From Caulifigura coniformis (GTDB taxonomy: Bacteria > Planctomycetota > Planctomycetia > Planctomycetales > Planctomycetaceae): a stretch of DNA of 64,000 nucleotides. Location of the stretch: contig NZ_CP036271.1 of the NCBI RefSeq assembly GCF_007745175.1, forward strand, positions 4,414,314 to 4,478,313, given 5' to 3'. This document shows, piece by piece, positions 29,373-37,911 of the stretch. Every line of letters starts with the position of its first letter. The stretch's first letter is position 1. The notes beneath the pieces are model-generated. The model had not been told where the DNA came from. It made no database searches and worked only from the letters and a program-made list of their open reading frames with translations. The translations under genes were made by a program, and so were the position numbers.

Positions 29373-29806
29373 CCGCGCACCTTCAAACCGCATTGTCACT
29401 GGAACCAGCAGGACCGCCGCGCGGCGGTCCACCGACAACCCGTCATTTCGACGGGAAATTCATTTCGTCGAGCAAAGCCAGGCCAGAGGGACGTCAGATC
29501 CGCGCCAGCGGAGTCGTCGGGCCGGAGGCTTTGCCATCCGATTGTGCAGAAGGCGTCCCCGGACTGCAACCAGCAGAGCCAGCACTTCCCCCCGCGCATC
29601 CATCTCCCCGCAACAGCGTCGCCTGCTCTCGACAACCTGCCAGCGGGGAGAAGGTGGCCGACAGGCCGAATGGGGGCCAGCAGGCGCCTCCCCTGCGTCA
29701 CATCAGCACAACCACCCCGCCCCGTCTGTTTCGTTTTCTCCCGGCCGCCGATCTCTTTACGATGACGTTTTCGTGTTTTCGCCTCGCATACGATCGGGTT
29801 CCACTT
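29373..29806. other. Divergent intergenic region with a dispersed repeat
   Basis: The 434 bp lie between purA and the large dehydrogenase gene. Both frames run through it as shadows, but I see no domain content. The supported feature is the repeat at 29645-29675. Promoters for both genes should lie here; none is convincing by eye. Confidence 0.4.
29645..29675 (-). repeat. Dispersed GGGGAGAAGGTGGCC element, copy 1
   Basis: The reverse complement of this 31-bp segment closely matches 58423-58454: both carry CGGCC...CGGCCACCTTCTCCCC. It is intergenic, about 130 bp upstream of the dehydrogenase start. Confidence 0.6.
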
Positions 29807-32800
29807 ATGGCCCTGCGCGGTCTCTCGCTCGCCCTTGCTGCGGTCCTCTGCTCGTCGACCGTCCTCGATGCCCAGGTCCTCGTGGTCCCCCGACGGCACG
29901 ATCGGCCGCCCGGACCGCCGCTCTCCCCCCGGGAAGCTGTCGCGAAGATGACCGTCCCCGACGGATTCACCGTCGACATCGTCGCCGCCGAGCCCGACCT
30001 CGTGAACCCCGTCGCGATGGCCATCGACGAGAAGGGCCGCTTCTGGGTCACCGAAAGCTTTGAATACCCCCGCCGCGAACCGGGTCCAGGACGCGATCGC
30101 ATCAAGGTTCTCGAAGACACCGACGGCGACGGCAAGGTCGATAAGGTCACCATCTTCGCCGAGGGGCTCAACATCCCCTCCGGCATCGCCGTCGGCCATG
30201 GCGGCGTCTGGGTCGCCAATGCGCCCGACCTCCTGTTTCTCCAAGACACCGACGGCGACCTCAAAGCCGACAAAACTGAAGTCCTCATGACCGGCTTCGG
30301 CCGGACCGATACCCACGAACTCCCGAACTCGTTTACCTGGGGACCGGACGGCTGGCTGTACGGACTCAACGGCGTCTTCAACTACTGCGACGTCACCTAC
30401 GGCAAGGACAACCCCAACGCCAGGCCCGATCATCCCGGCTGGAAGTTCACCTGTGCCCTCTTCCGCATCCATCCGCGGACCCGCGAGTTCCAGATCTTCT
30501 GCGAAGGGACCAGCAATCCCTGGGGGCTCGCCATCAATGACAAGGGGGACTTCTTCGTCTCTGCCTGCGTGATCGACCACCTGTGGCACCTCACCGAACG
30601 CGGCTATTACATCCGTCAGGGAGGCCCCTACCCGGCCCATACCTGGCCGATCCGGTCCATCGTCGACTTCACGCATCAGAAAGCCGCCTACTGCGGCATC
30701 ACCTGGTTCGACAGCGACGCCTATCCAGCCGAGTACCGCAACACGCTCTACATGGGCAACATCCACGGCAACTGCATCAACGCCGATGTCGTTGAGCCGA
30801 AGGGGGCGACCTACGTCGGCAAGCCGCATCCAGGTTTCACTGCCAAGGCCGATGCGTGGAAGAACGACCAGTACGGCGTCATCCGCAAGACGGGGGACGA
30901 GAAGGACCCGAAGCTGGCGGACCTGCTCCAGGCCAACGACCAGTGGTTCATGCCGGTCGTCCAGAAGACTGGCCCCGACGGCTGCCTGTACATCCTCGAC
31001 TGGTACGACCAGTACCACTGCTACCAGGACGCCAACGCCGACCCGGAGGGGATCGACCGCGGGAAGGGCCGGCTCTACCGGCTGCGGTACAAGGACAACC
31101 CCTACACGAAGCCGTTTGACCTGGCAAAGAAGACGGATGATGAGCTCATCGAGCTGCTTCGCGATTCGAACGTGTTCTATCGTGAAACCGCCCAAAGACT
31201 GCTGGCGGAGCGAAACACGCCTGAAATCCGGCAAAAGCTGATCGCTCGTGTCAAAGCTGGATTGGCGAACCCTCGCGATCCGTATCGCGAACTGTTTGCG
31301 CTTTCCGATGCCGTCCTGGGATTCAGTGCCCAGATGGATTGGCAAGAGGCAAAGCAGGATCCAGTCGTTCACGCCTGGAAGTTTCGGATTCTTGGAGACG
31401 CGCTCGCTGCTGCGAGCCCCGCTGATCAGGAACACACTTTCGGGATTCTTCGCGAGGCCTTGTGGCTCCCCGATCCGCGAGTGCGAATCCAGGTACTCAT
31501 CGCTGCGGCAAAGTGCTCGGCAATGGAAAAGGATGTGTTAGAACTGCTGATCGCGGCTCTTTCTCAACCCAACCTCGACCCGCTCGTTGAACAGGTCGGC
31601 TGGGAGCTGCTGAAAGGCCACGTGACCCGCGATCCTGATGCCGCCGCCCGCCACCTTCAGGCCGCCGCCCGGACAAAACAGGTTCCCTCCGCCGCAATTC
31701 TCGATCGCGTCTGCGATGTGATCCTGTCGGATCCGGACATCCCCTGCGCCACGATCGCCACTCTGCTGGCATCGCTCCCCGATCTCGGCCCCGCCGGTGA
31801 GGCCGCCGCGGTGCGCGCCATCCGGCAGCTCGCGAACGGCGTGCAGTCTCGCGCGGTTCGCAGCGAACGTCTCATCCTGCTCCGCGGCTACCTCGAACCG
31901 GTTGTCGAGCAGGCGATCGACTCCGCGTCAGAAGGAGATCGCAAGGCCGCTCTCGTCCTGCTCGGCGCGTCGTGGGGTGATGAGGCGTCCCGCAGCATCC
32001 TCAAGAAACATGCCGCCCTCGCGAAGCCTTCGAAGGATCATGCCACCGTGGCCATCGAATCCCTCAAGGCGCTGATCGCCGGCGGAGACACCGATTTTCT
32101 CGCGATCGCTGAACGCCTGCTCGCCGCGGGCGGGATCCCGAAAGACCAGGTCTTGTTTGCGCTCAGCCGTGCCGAGAATCCGAAAGTCGCTGAGATCGTC
32201 CTCGCCCGGTACGGCAGTCTGGGGGCCGGCATGCAGCCCAAGGCCATTGATCTCTTATGCGAACGCCCTCAATGGGGGCTCCCGCTGCTGAAAGCGATCC
32301 AGGCGTCGGCCATTCCCAGGACGGCTCTCAACCTGAACCAGCTCCGGCGCGTCGCCGGGTTCAAGAATGAAGAGACCCAGGCGCTCTTCCGCGAGCTCTA
32401 TGGCGCCATCCGCGAAACGCGCAACCCCGATCGGGACCGCGTCATCGGCAACATGAGGAATGTCCTCGACACGATCCCCGGCGACCCGCATTCCGGCCAG
32501 GCCGTGTTCAAAAAGGTCTGTGCCCAGTGCCACAAGATCTACGGCGAAGGGGCTGACGTCGGACCCGATATCACCCTCAATGGCCGCAACAACTGGGAGC
32601 AGCTTCTTTCGAACGTCCTCGATCCTTCCCTCGTGATCGGCAAGGGCTATCAGGCCCGGCTTCTCGCGACGTCCGACGGCCGGGTCCTGACCGGGCTTCC
32701 GGTCGAAGAGACCGACCAGCAGGTCGTCCTCAAGGTGCAGGGGGGGAAGCTCGAAACGATTCCCCGCTCCGAAATCGAAGAGTTCAAGGTCAGCGAACTC

Positions 32801-32941
32801 TCCATGATGCCCGAAGCCCTCGAGAAGCAGCTCACCCCGCAGGAGCTGGCCGATCTCTTCGCATTTCTGGCTCTGGACAAGCCGCCAACGGATGCCACGG
32901 CCCGCCAGCTCGGCGGCTCGCCGAAACAAAAGGGGCGATAA
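29807..32941 (+). CDS. PVC-type membrane-bound dehydrogenase with HEAT repeats and C-terminal cytochrome c
   Basis: The 1044-residue exported protein (signal LSLALAAVLCSSTVLDAQ) begins with a glucose/sorbosone-dehydrogenase-like beta-propeller (VPDGFTVDIVAAEPDLVNPV, then DTDGDGKVDKVTIFAEGL and LPNSFTWGPDGWLYGLNG), the PVC-type dehydrogenase module. A helical HEAT-like region spans about residues 460-850. The C-terminus is a haem-c domain with CAQCH at 905-909 (VFKKVCAQCHKIYGEG) and GPDITLNGRNNWEQLL after it. It should be a periplasmic redox enzyme oxidising a sugar or similar substrate and passing electrons through its haem. ATG 29807 precedes the signal directly; ATG 29762 is an alternative. 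Only the middle section (31.1-31.5 kb) is less GC-rich. Confidence 0.9.
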   Translation: MALRGLSLALAAVLCSSTVLDAQVLVVPRRHDRPPGPPLSPREAVAKMTVPDGFTVDIVAAEPDLVNPVAMAIDEKGRFWVTESFEYPRREPGPGRDRIKVLEDTDGDGKVDKVTIFAEGLNIPSGIAVGHGGVWVANAPDLLFLQDTDGDLKADKTEVLMTGFGRTDTHELPNSFTWGPDGWLYGLNGVFNYCDVTYGKDNPNARPDHPGWKFTCALFRIHPRTREFQIFCEGTSNPWGLAINDKGDFFVSACVIDHLWHLTERGYYIRQGGPYPAHTWPIRSIVDFTHQKAAYCGITWFDSDAYPAEYRNTLYMGNIHGNCINADVVEPKGATYVGKPHPGFTAKADAWKNDQYGVIRKTGDEKDPKLADLLQANDQWFMPVVQKTGPDGCLYILDWYDQYHCYQDANADPEGIDRGKGRLYRLRYKDNPYTKPFDLAKKTDDELIELLRDSNVFYRETAQRLLAERNTPEIRQKLIARVKAGLANPRDPYRELFALSDAVLGFSAQMDWQEAKQDPVVHAWKFRILGDALAAASPADQEHTFGILREALWLPDPRVRIQVLIAAAKCSAMEKDVLELLIAALSQPNLDPLVEQVGWELLKGHVTRDPDAAARHLQAAARTKQVPSAAILDRVCDVILSDPDIPCATIATLLASLPDLGPAGEAAAVRAIRQLANGVQSRAVRSERLILLRGYLEPVVEQAIDSASEGDRKAALVLLGASWGDEASRSILKKHAALAKPSKDHATVAIESLKALIAGGDTDFLAIAERLLAAGGIPKDQVLFALSRAENPKVAEIVLARYGSLGAGMQPKAIDLLCERPQWGLPLLKAIQASAIPRTALNLNQLRRVAGFKNEETQALFRELYGAIRETRNPDRDRVIGNMRNVLDTIPGDPHSGQAVFKKVCAQCHKIYGEGADVGPDITLNGRNNWEQLLSNVLDPSLVIGKGYQARLLATSDGRVLTGLPVEETDQQVVLKVQGGKLETIPRSEIEEFKVSELSMMPEALEKQLTPQELADLFAFLALDKPPTDATARQLGGSPKQKGR

Positions 32942-33260
32942 CTCTGCAATCGCAGGGCGTTTCCGCAGGTTGACCGGCGGTCGGGCACTGGTAGACTACT
33001 GGTCGCACACGCGCTGATGTTTCCGCGGTTCTCGCGGCGACAGGCGCATCAGAACCCAGTCTGCGTGCGACTTACCCTCCTGCTCACAACTCGATTTCGC
33101 GGTCGGCTCCAGGTCGGCGTCTCTTCGTGCGTTTCCGCAATGCGGCAACGCGCCTCGTGCGCAGTCAAGGCTTCGCTGCGATCTGGCCCGGCGACGGAGT
33201 TCTGTCGTGCACAGCACGGTTGTGAGAGTGCGGGCTCCTGGGCTTCAAGAAGGAACGGCG
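32942..33260. other. Intergenic region upstream of arsR-like gene
   Basis: The 319 bp hold a candidate promoter at 32970-32997 and no coding sequence I can support. No inverted operator repeat is evident close to the ArsR start. Confidence 0.4.
32970..32997 (+). promoter_or_regulatory. Candidate sigma-70 promoter
   Basis: TTGACC at 32970-32975 and TAGACT at 32992-32997 with a 16-bp spacer resemble a housekeeping promoter. The ArsR start codon is about 263 bp downstream, so this implies a long leader; assignment is tentative. Confidence 0.3.
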
Positions 33261-33644
33261 ATGTCCACGGAATTGCTCGAGCCACCCGCCCGCGAGACCG
33301 GCTTCATGGTCCCCAGGATCTCCGACGAGCTGGAACGCAGCCTCATCCAGATCTTCAAGCTCCTCGCGGATGAAACGCGGCTCAGAATCCTTCTCTCGCT
33401 CGCCCGCGAAAGGGAGTTGCATGTCTCCGCTCTCTGCGAGCGTCTCGGTCAAAGCCAGCCCGCTGTCAGCCACCACCTCGCGCTCCTGAGGTCCGCCGGC
33501 CTGCTCGAATCGCGTCGCGATGGAAAGCACAATTTCTACGCCGTCCAGGATGGCCCCTTCCGTGAAATCGTCGGCCAGCTTCTCGAAGGGTTGAATGTCG
33601 ACGGCGACGACCTCGCCGGCTGGCTCCCGTCGAACGAATCCTGA
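33261..33644 (+). CDS. ArsR-family winged-helix transcriptional regulator
   Basis: The 127-residue protein contains an ArsR-type winged helix-turn-helix: IFKLLADETRLRILLSLARE, HVSALCERLGQSQPAVSHHL as the recognition helix, then LRSAGLLESRRDGKHNFYAV as the wing. The ELHVSALCERL segment has a Cys but no CxC or second metal Cys, so a metal-sensor role is not supported; this resembles the non-metal ArsR regulators. AAGGAA before ATG 33261 sets the start. No obvious target gene is adjacent on its strand; it ends at a bidirectional terminator. Confidence 0.9.
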   Translation: MSTELLEPPARETGFMVPRISDELERSLIQIFKLLADETRLRILLSLARERELHVSALCERLGQSQPAVSHHLALLRSAGLLESRRDGKHNFYAVQDGPFREIVGQLLEGLNVDGDDLAGWLPSNES

Positions 33645-33660
33645 TCCGTCGACCGAAACG

Positions 33661-33694
33661 AAAAAACTCCCGCCGATAAGCCGGCGGGAGTTTC
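33661..33694. terminator. Bidirectional terminator between convergent genes
   Basis: A 9-bp perfect stem CTCCCGCCG/CGGCGGGAG (33667-33675 with 33682-33690) is flanked by AAAAAA on the left and TTTC on the right. It serves the ArsR gene on the plus strand and the pilin-like gene on the minus strand. Confidence 0.88.
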
Positions 33695-33716
33695 GATTGG
33701 CCCGCACTCACCTGGC

Positions 33717-33992
33717 TCAGTGGATGTCGTTCTGGCCGTCGCAGAAATCGCAGCGGTCTTCGAAGCACGTCCCGCTCTTCGAAGCCTTGTGGCCGCTTGT
33801 GCAGGAGACTTCGTAGCTCTGACGCATCGCCGCGAACGCACTGCCGACGTCTTCAAGTTCGTTGTTGATGTTCAGCGACACTTCCGAAAGCCCCACCACC
33901 AGGCCCAGGACGGCAATCGTCGAGATCAGCACCAGTTCCGCCGAAACAATGAATCCGGCGTCGTCGTTGAGCAGCTTCTTGAAGGTCATCAT
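33717..33992 (-). CDS. Small pilin-like membrane peptide with cysteine-rich tail
   Basis: The 91-residue protein has a charged N-terminus (MMTFKKLLNDDAGF), one hydrophobic helix at about 14-37 (IVSAELVLISTIAVLGLVVG) and a soluble tail. The charged leader followed by a Glu near the start of the hydrophobic helix resembles Flp/type IV pilin-like peptides. The tail has four cysteines (Cys64, Cys76, Cys81, Cys84; CFEDRCDFC), a possible metal- or disulfide-binding knot. From memory, similar small peptides with the VSAELVL core are widespread in Planctomycetes and often misannotated. No pilus assembly genes are adjacent. Start 33992 or 33989. Confidence 0.7.
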   Translation of the reverse strand: MMTFKKLLNDDAGFIVSAELVLISTIAVLGLVVGLSEVSLNINNELEDVGSAFAAMRQSYEVSCTSGHKASKSGTCFEDRCDFCDGQNDIH

Positions 33993-34340
33993 GGCAGTCA
34001 GCTTTCCGCGTCGTGGTGTGAAGTCTTGTTGGGTGATGACCTGACCCAAAGCGAAGCCGATGCCAAAGATTCTGAACGTTCTCCCACCGTCGGCTTCGCA
34101 AGGCTCGCAAGGTCATTTGCAAGTGCTGTTCTGCAGACGACTTGCGTCCTGTTCAGAAAACTTGACACGGGCGAGGCCTGCCGCGGAGCCCCTCGCCCGT
34201 CGCGTTGCGTGCCGGCAACGTCGCCGGTTCAATGGGGCGATTCAGACTGCCTCCCGGAAGCGGAAACCCTTGGAATTCCAGCAGTTTTCAGCACGTGTTG
34301 ATGAACGGCAACGCGTTGCGGACCGTCAACAGGCCAGGCC
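33993..34340. other. Divergent intergenic region
   Basis: The 348 bp separate the pilin-like gene and the ABC ATPase gene. It contains a 10-bp inverted repeat at 34167-34200 and no supported coding sequence. Confidence 0.4.
34167..34200. repeat. 10-bp inverted repeat in divergent promoter region
   Basis: ACGGGCGAGG (34167-34176) is perfectly complementary to CCTCGCCCGT (34191-34200) with a 14-nt GC-rich loop. There is no T-tract on the plus side. It may be a regulatory hairpin or protein site between divergent genes. Confidence 0.5.
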
Positions 34341-35003
34341 ATGATCGACGTCGAGAACGTGAACAAGTCGTATCTCCGCGGGAAAACGGCGGTCAGCGTC
34401 CTCCGCGGCGTGACGTGTCATGTCCCGACCGGCGCCTTCTCGTTCATCGTCGGCCCTTCCGGCAGCGGCAAAAGCACGCTGCTCTATCTCATGGGCGCCC
34501 TCGACACGCCCGATTCCGGGTCGATCCGGCTGCGTGGCGAAGATCTGGCGCCTCTCGAGCCCGCGAAGAAAGATGAGCTCCGCCGCCGATCGATCGGGTT
34601 CATCTTCCAGAGCTTCAACCTCCTTCCCAATCTGGATGCGGTCGACAACGTCCTCGTCCCGTTCCTTCCCACCGGCGAAGCTGCGTCCCGGCGCTCCGAA
34701 GCCGCCGACCTCCTTCGCCAGGTCGGACTCGGAAATCGGCTCGATCACCGCCCAAGTGAGCTTTCCGGAGGTGAGCAGCAGCGGGTCGCCATCGCGCGGG
34801 CCCTTTTGAAGCGTCCCGCCCTGATCCTGGCGGACGAGCCCACCGGCGAACTCGACAGCGCGACCGGCCAGGAAATCTTCGAAATCCTGCGGCGAATGCA
34901 GCGGGAAATGCAGACGACCATCGTGACCGTCACCCACGATCACCGATACATTCAGGACAGCGACCTGGTGCTCCGCATCCAGGATGGCCGGATCGTGGCG
35001 TGA
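34341..35003 (+). CDS. ABC transporter ATP-binding protein (LolD/MacB-type), orphan
   Basis: The 220-residue ATPase has Walker [10 protein letters not shown] (38-46), Q-loop Gln90 in [15 protein letters not shown], signature LSGGEQQR (141-148), Walker B/D-loop [15 protein letters not shown] and the switch His in VTVTHDH. The [14 protein letters not shown] and PTGELDS wording is that of the LolD/MacB/FtsE-like (DUF214 permease) group that works in lipoprotein release or macrolide export. No permease gene lies on either side, so it pairs with a partner elsewhere. The start ATG 34341 is supported by the conserved [11 protein letters not shown] opening. Confidence 0.9.
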   Translation: MIDVENVNKSYLRGKTAVSVLRGVTCHVPTGAFSFIVGPSGSGKSTLLYLMGALDTPDSGSIRLRGEDLAPLEPAKKDELRRRSIGFIFQSFNLLPNLDAVDNVLVPFLPTGEAASRRSEAADLLRQVGLGNRLDHRPSELSGGEQQRVAIARALLKRPALILADEPTGELDSATGQEIFEILRRMQREMQTTIVTVTHDHRYIQDSDLVLRIQDGRIVA

Positions 35004-35048
35004 AAACGGCCAAACGCCTTTCGCCGCCCGGAATTAGGCCGAAATCGC

Positions 35049-35077
35049 TTGCAACAGCGGCCCCAGATCCCTACTCT
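35049..35077 (+). promoter_or_regulatory. Candidate sigma-70 promoter for rpmA
   Basis: TTGCAA (35049-35054) and TACTCT (35072-35077) are separated by exactly 17 bp, about 90 bp before the rpmA start. Spacing and position suit a housekeeping promoter. Confidence 0.4.
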
Positions 35078-35168
35078 CCCTGTTTCCCATTTCGGGCGGA
35101 GTCCGGGTTGGCGGGGTCGCCCCGCGATCTGTTCAGGCTGGAACTGAAGTTCAGAGGTTGAGCGAGTC

Positions 35169-35423
35169 ATGGCACATAAGAAGGGACAGGGTTCGACGCG
35201 GAACGGCCGTGACTCGAACGCACAGCGCCGCGGTGTCAAGAAGTACGGCGGCGAAGCGGTTCGCGCCGGCAACATCCTGATCCGTCAGTGCGGGACGAAG
35301 TGGCATGCCGGCCGGCATGTCGGCACCGGCAAGGACTACACCCTCTTTTCGCTCGTCGACGGCAAGGTGTTCTTCGACCAGGACGGCCGTCGCATCAATG
35401 TCGAGCCCGCCCAGGCCGGCTGA
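35169..35423 (+). CDS. rpmA: Ribosomal protein bL27
   Basis: The 84-residue protein is full-length bL27: [37 protein letters not shown] and [19 protein letters not shown]. Its N-terminal arm reaches the peptidyl-transferase centre of the 50S subunit. It usually follows rplU (bL21), but here no rplU is adjacent; an ABC ATPase is upstream and ndk is downstream. There is no N-terminal cleavage extension of the Firmicutes type. Confidence 0.97.
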   Translation: MAHKKGQGSTRNGRDSNAQRRGVKKYGGEAVRAGNILIRQCGTKWHAGRHVGTGKDYTLFSLVDGKVFFDQDGRRINVEPAQAG

Positions 35424-35661
35424 TTAAAGCAAGTAGGCAACCAGACTTTCGCGACCCGAGCGGCATCCCCGCCCGGGTCGAGTCATTTGGGCAATTCCGA
35501 TCGAGCCCGGCGAGAGACCGTCCGTCTGACGCTCGATCGCATCTCCGTCCCACTTCCCCGTTGCCTCACGATTCGGCGTTCGTTCCAATGACGCCTCGCT
35601 GAAGCTGCAACTCGGTCCCGGGCGCCCCTGGCCCCACTCATTGCTCGCACACTGAAGTTTT

Positions 35662-36126
35662 ATGGAACGCACGCTGATTCTCCTGAAGCCGGACGCCGTC
35701 GAACGCCGTCTCTGCGGCCGGATCATGGCCCGTATCGAAGACCGCGGCTTCAAGTTCGCCGGCGTGAAGATGCTCAAGGTCACGCCCGAGCTCTCGCGCC
35801 AGCACTACGCCGAACACGTCAGCAAGCCCTTCTATCCGCTCCTCGAATCCTTCATCACCTCAGGACCGATCATCGCGCTTTGCGTCGAGGGCCCGGAGGC
35901 CGTCCGCGTCATGCGCGACATGATGGGCAAGACCAACTGCCGCGACTCCGCACCTGGAACCATCCGCGGCGATTTCGGCCTCAGCCGCCAGATGAACCTG
36001 ATTCACGGTTCCGACAGCATTGAAAGCGCCGCTCGCGAAATCGCGATCTACTTCAAGCCGGAAGAACTCATTGCGACGACCTCGGCCCTCGAGCCCTGGC
36101 TCTATGCGTCCGACGAAGTGAAGTAA
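35662..36126 (+). CDS. ndk: Nucleoside diphosphate kinase
   Basis: The 154-residue enzyme exchanges terminal phosphates among NTPs through a phosphohistidine. The fold starts RTLILLKPDAVERRLCGRIM, and the active His115 is in MNLIHGSDS. The segment APGTIRGDFGL is the nucleotide-binding part. Length is normal. A rho-independent terminator follows 25 bp after the stop. The MGKTNCRDS loop and the RQ before MNLIHGSD differ from the enterobacterial consensus but fit planctomycete-type sequences. Confidence 0.96.
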   Translation: MERTLILLKPDAVERRLCGRIMARIEDRGFKFAGVKMLKVTPELSRQHYAEHVSKPFYPLLESFITSGPIIALCVEGPEAVRVMRDMMGKTNCRDSAPGTIRGDFGLSRQMNLIHGSDSIESAAREIAIYFKPEELIATTSALEPWLYASDEVK

Positions 36127-36150
36127 CGAATCGGAACGGACCCAATTCAG

Positions 36151-36183
36151 AAAGCCCGCAGGTTGTGGCCCGCGGGCTTTTTT
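36151..36183 (+). terminator. Rho-independent terminator after ndk
   Basis: AAAGCCCGC (36151-36159) pairs with GCGGGCTTT (36172-36180), followed by TTT. The flanking A/T pairs allow partial function for the convergent gene on the minus strand as well. Confidence 0.85.
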
Positions 36184-36234
36184 CACGGAACCTGACGGCG
36201 TGGCGGTCTCGTCGCAGGGCCGCTCACCCCTCGC

Positions 36235-37854
36235 TCACTTCCCCTCGCCGGCCATCTCTGGCAGTTCTTTCTCCTTCCGAACGGCCCACAGGTTCTTCTG
36301 CGACGACACGTAGAGCACGCCGTTCGCCGCCGAAGGCACGGCCCAGACCGGCGTCACGAGCTTGACGTCCGCGATGTGCTGCAGGCTCGGACCGGCGGCG
36401 AGCACCGCCAGAAACTTCCGGGTGCCGACGTAGACCTTTCCATCCGCCACGAACGTCGAAGACCAGATCTCTTCTTTCGTGTCGTGCGTCCACAGGTGCT
36501 CGCCCGTCTTGATGTCGAGGCAATGCACCTGTCCGGCCCATTCGGCGCAGTACAGCAGGCCGTCGGCCACGGAAGGAGTCGACAGGCTGCGGCCGATTTC
36601 CGTTGTCTGCCAGGCGAGAGTCCCGTCCGCGTTCAGGCAGGTAATCGCCCCCCTCCCGTGCCCATGGAGCGGATCCTGGCCGATCGTCACGTAGATCCGG
36701 TTCTCCGACACAACGGGCGATCCGATGATCTCGCTCGGGCTGTACAGGTCGCCATTGGCGTCCAGGTCTTTCGGCCCGCCCCGGACCAGCGCCCAGTAGT
36801 CGATCTTCTTTCCGCCGCGTTCACGGTATCCCGGCGGGTTGCAGTCGTATTTCCACGCCAGCTTCAGCGTCTGGACTCCGCTCACGCCATCGACGATCGG
36901 CTCGAACGCATAGCACACGCCGTCGCCGCCGCCGTAGATGATGATGTCCCTTCCGTTCAGTGACGCCAAGGTCGGCGATGACCACTGTCCGTGGAACACC
37001 CCGGCGCTGATGCTGCCATCGTCACGGGCCCGGAGCGTTCCGGTGCTCTTGTCGAGTGCGATGAGGCTCGCCGCTGTCGGCAGCACCATCTTGCCGTCGT
37101 ACACCCCGTTCGCCGTCCCCACATACAGCTCGTCCTCGTGAACCAGGACCGAACAGTTTGCGGCGTCATGCGGAAACACCGGAAGCTCCCGCAACATGTC
37201 GTACCGCCAGACGATGTCCGCATCCTTTTCGGTCATCGGCACCGGAGCCGACTCGTTCGGCACGGAGAACTTCGCTTCATCGACGAATGGCCCGTCGTTC
37301 CCGTCCGCCTGACCGTCCAGGTCCAGGCACAGGACCTCGCACCGGTTGGTCACGACGTAAACGCGGCCGTCTTCAATCGTCGGCGTCGCGCAGATCCCCA
37401 GGTCCATCGCATCAAAGTCCTCGCTCACCTTCGACCGGTCGATCTCCAGCTTCGGCGAGATCAGCTGCCATTCCAGGGCACCTGTCTCTTCATCGAAGCA
37501 CTTCAGCACTCCCCCTCCGGTCGGCTCGAAACGGGGATCGTTCAGTTCCTCGTCGTTCGTTCCAATCACGACGTGGCCGTCCGCCACCGAAGCGGCTGAG
37601 TAGTTCTCGGCCCCCAGCCGCGCGATCCATTTCACGTTCCGGGTCGTCTCCGGATCGAATCCAAGCTCGTTGCGCCGACGCTTGCCCGGGTCGAATCGGT
37701 CGGGCAGTCCCTTCTCGGCCGAGGACATGTTCCGGCGGCTCGAACCGCCCCATTGGGGCCAGTCCGCGCCGGCGAGGAGCGCCGGGAAAGCGCAGACGAA
37801 GAATGCTATGGTGGTGTTCCAGCGCGAGACGCTGGAGGCGAAGCGGGGTTTCAT
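36235..37854 (-). CDS. Exported PQQ-like beta-propeller repeat protein
   Basis: The 539-residue protein has a signal peptide (TTIAFFVCAFPALLAGADWP) and the WPQWGGSSRRN opening typical of planctomycete PQQ-repeat proteins (outer membrane BamB-like propellers). Blades are visible as GGGVLKCFDEETGALEWQL, SLIALDKSTGTLRARDDG, AITCLNADGTLAWQT and QVHCLDIKTGEHLWTHD. No dehydrogenase cysteine pair or haem site is present, so it is more likely a binding or assembly propeller than a quinoprotein enzyme. The gene is divergent from the ceramidase-like gene. Confidence 0.86.
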   Translation of the reverse strand: MKPRFASSVSRWNTTIAFFVCAFPALLAGADWPQWGGSSRRNMSSAEKGLPDRFDPGKRRRNELGFDPETTRNVKWIARLGAENYSAASVADGHVVIGTNDEELNDPRFEPTGGGVLKCFDEETGALEWQLISPKLEIDRSKVSEDFDAMDLGICATPTIEDGRVYVVTNRCEVLCLDLDGQADGNDGPFVDEAKFSVPNESAPVPMTEKDADIVWRYDMLRELPVFPHDAANCSVLVHEDELYVGTANGVYDGKMVLPTAASLIALDKSTGTLRARDDGSISAGVFHGQWSSPTLASLNGRDIIIYGGGDGVCYAFEPIVDGVSGVQTLKLAWKYDCNPPGYRERGGKKIDYWALVRGGPKDLDANGDLYSPSEIIGSPVVSENRIYVTIGQDPLHGHGRGAITCLNADGTLAWQTTEIGRSLSTPSVADGLLYCAEWAGQVHCLDIKTGEHLWTHDTKEEIWSSTFVADGKVYVGTRKFLAVLAAGPSLQHIADVKLVTPVWAVPSAANGVLYVSSQKNLWAVRKEKELPEMAGEGK

Positions 37855-37911
37855 ACGTCTGGGCGAGCGGCGACGCAGGAGGATGGCCGCGCAGCGGCCG
37901 GGGAGATCGGA

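Noticed and set aside
29396-31435. 679-residue minus-strand frame over the dehydrogenase gene
   Set aside because: Shadow; the plus-strand gene has signal peptide, propeller and haem motif.
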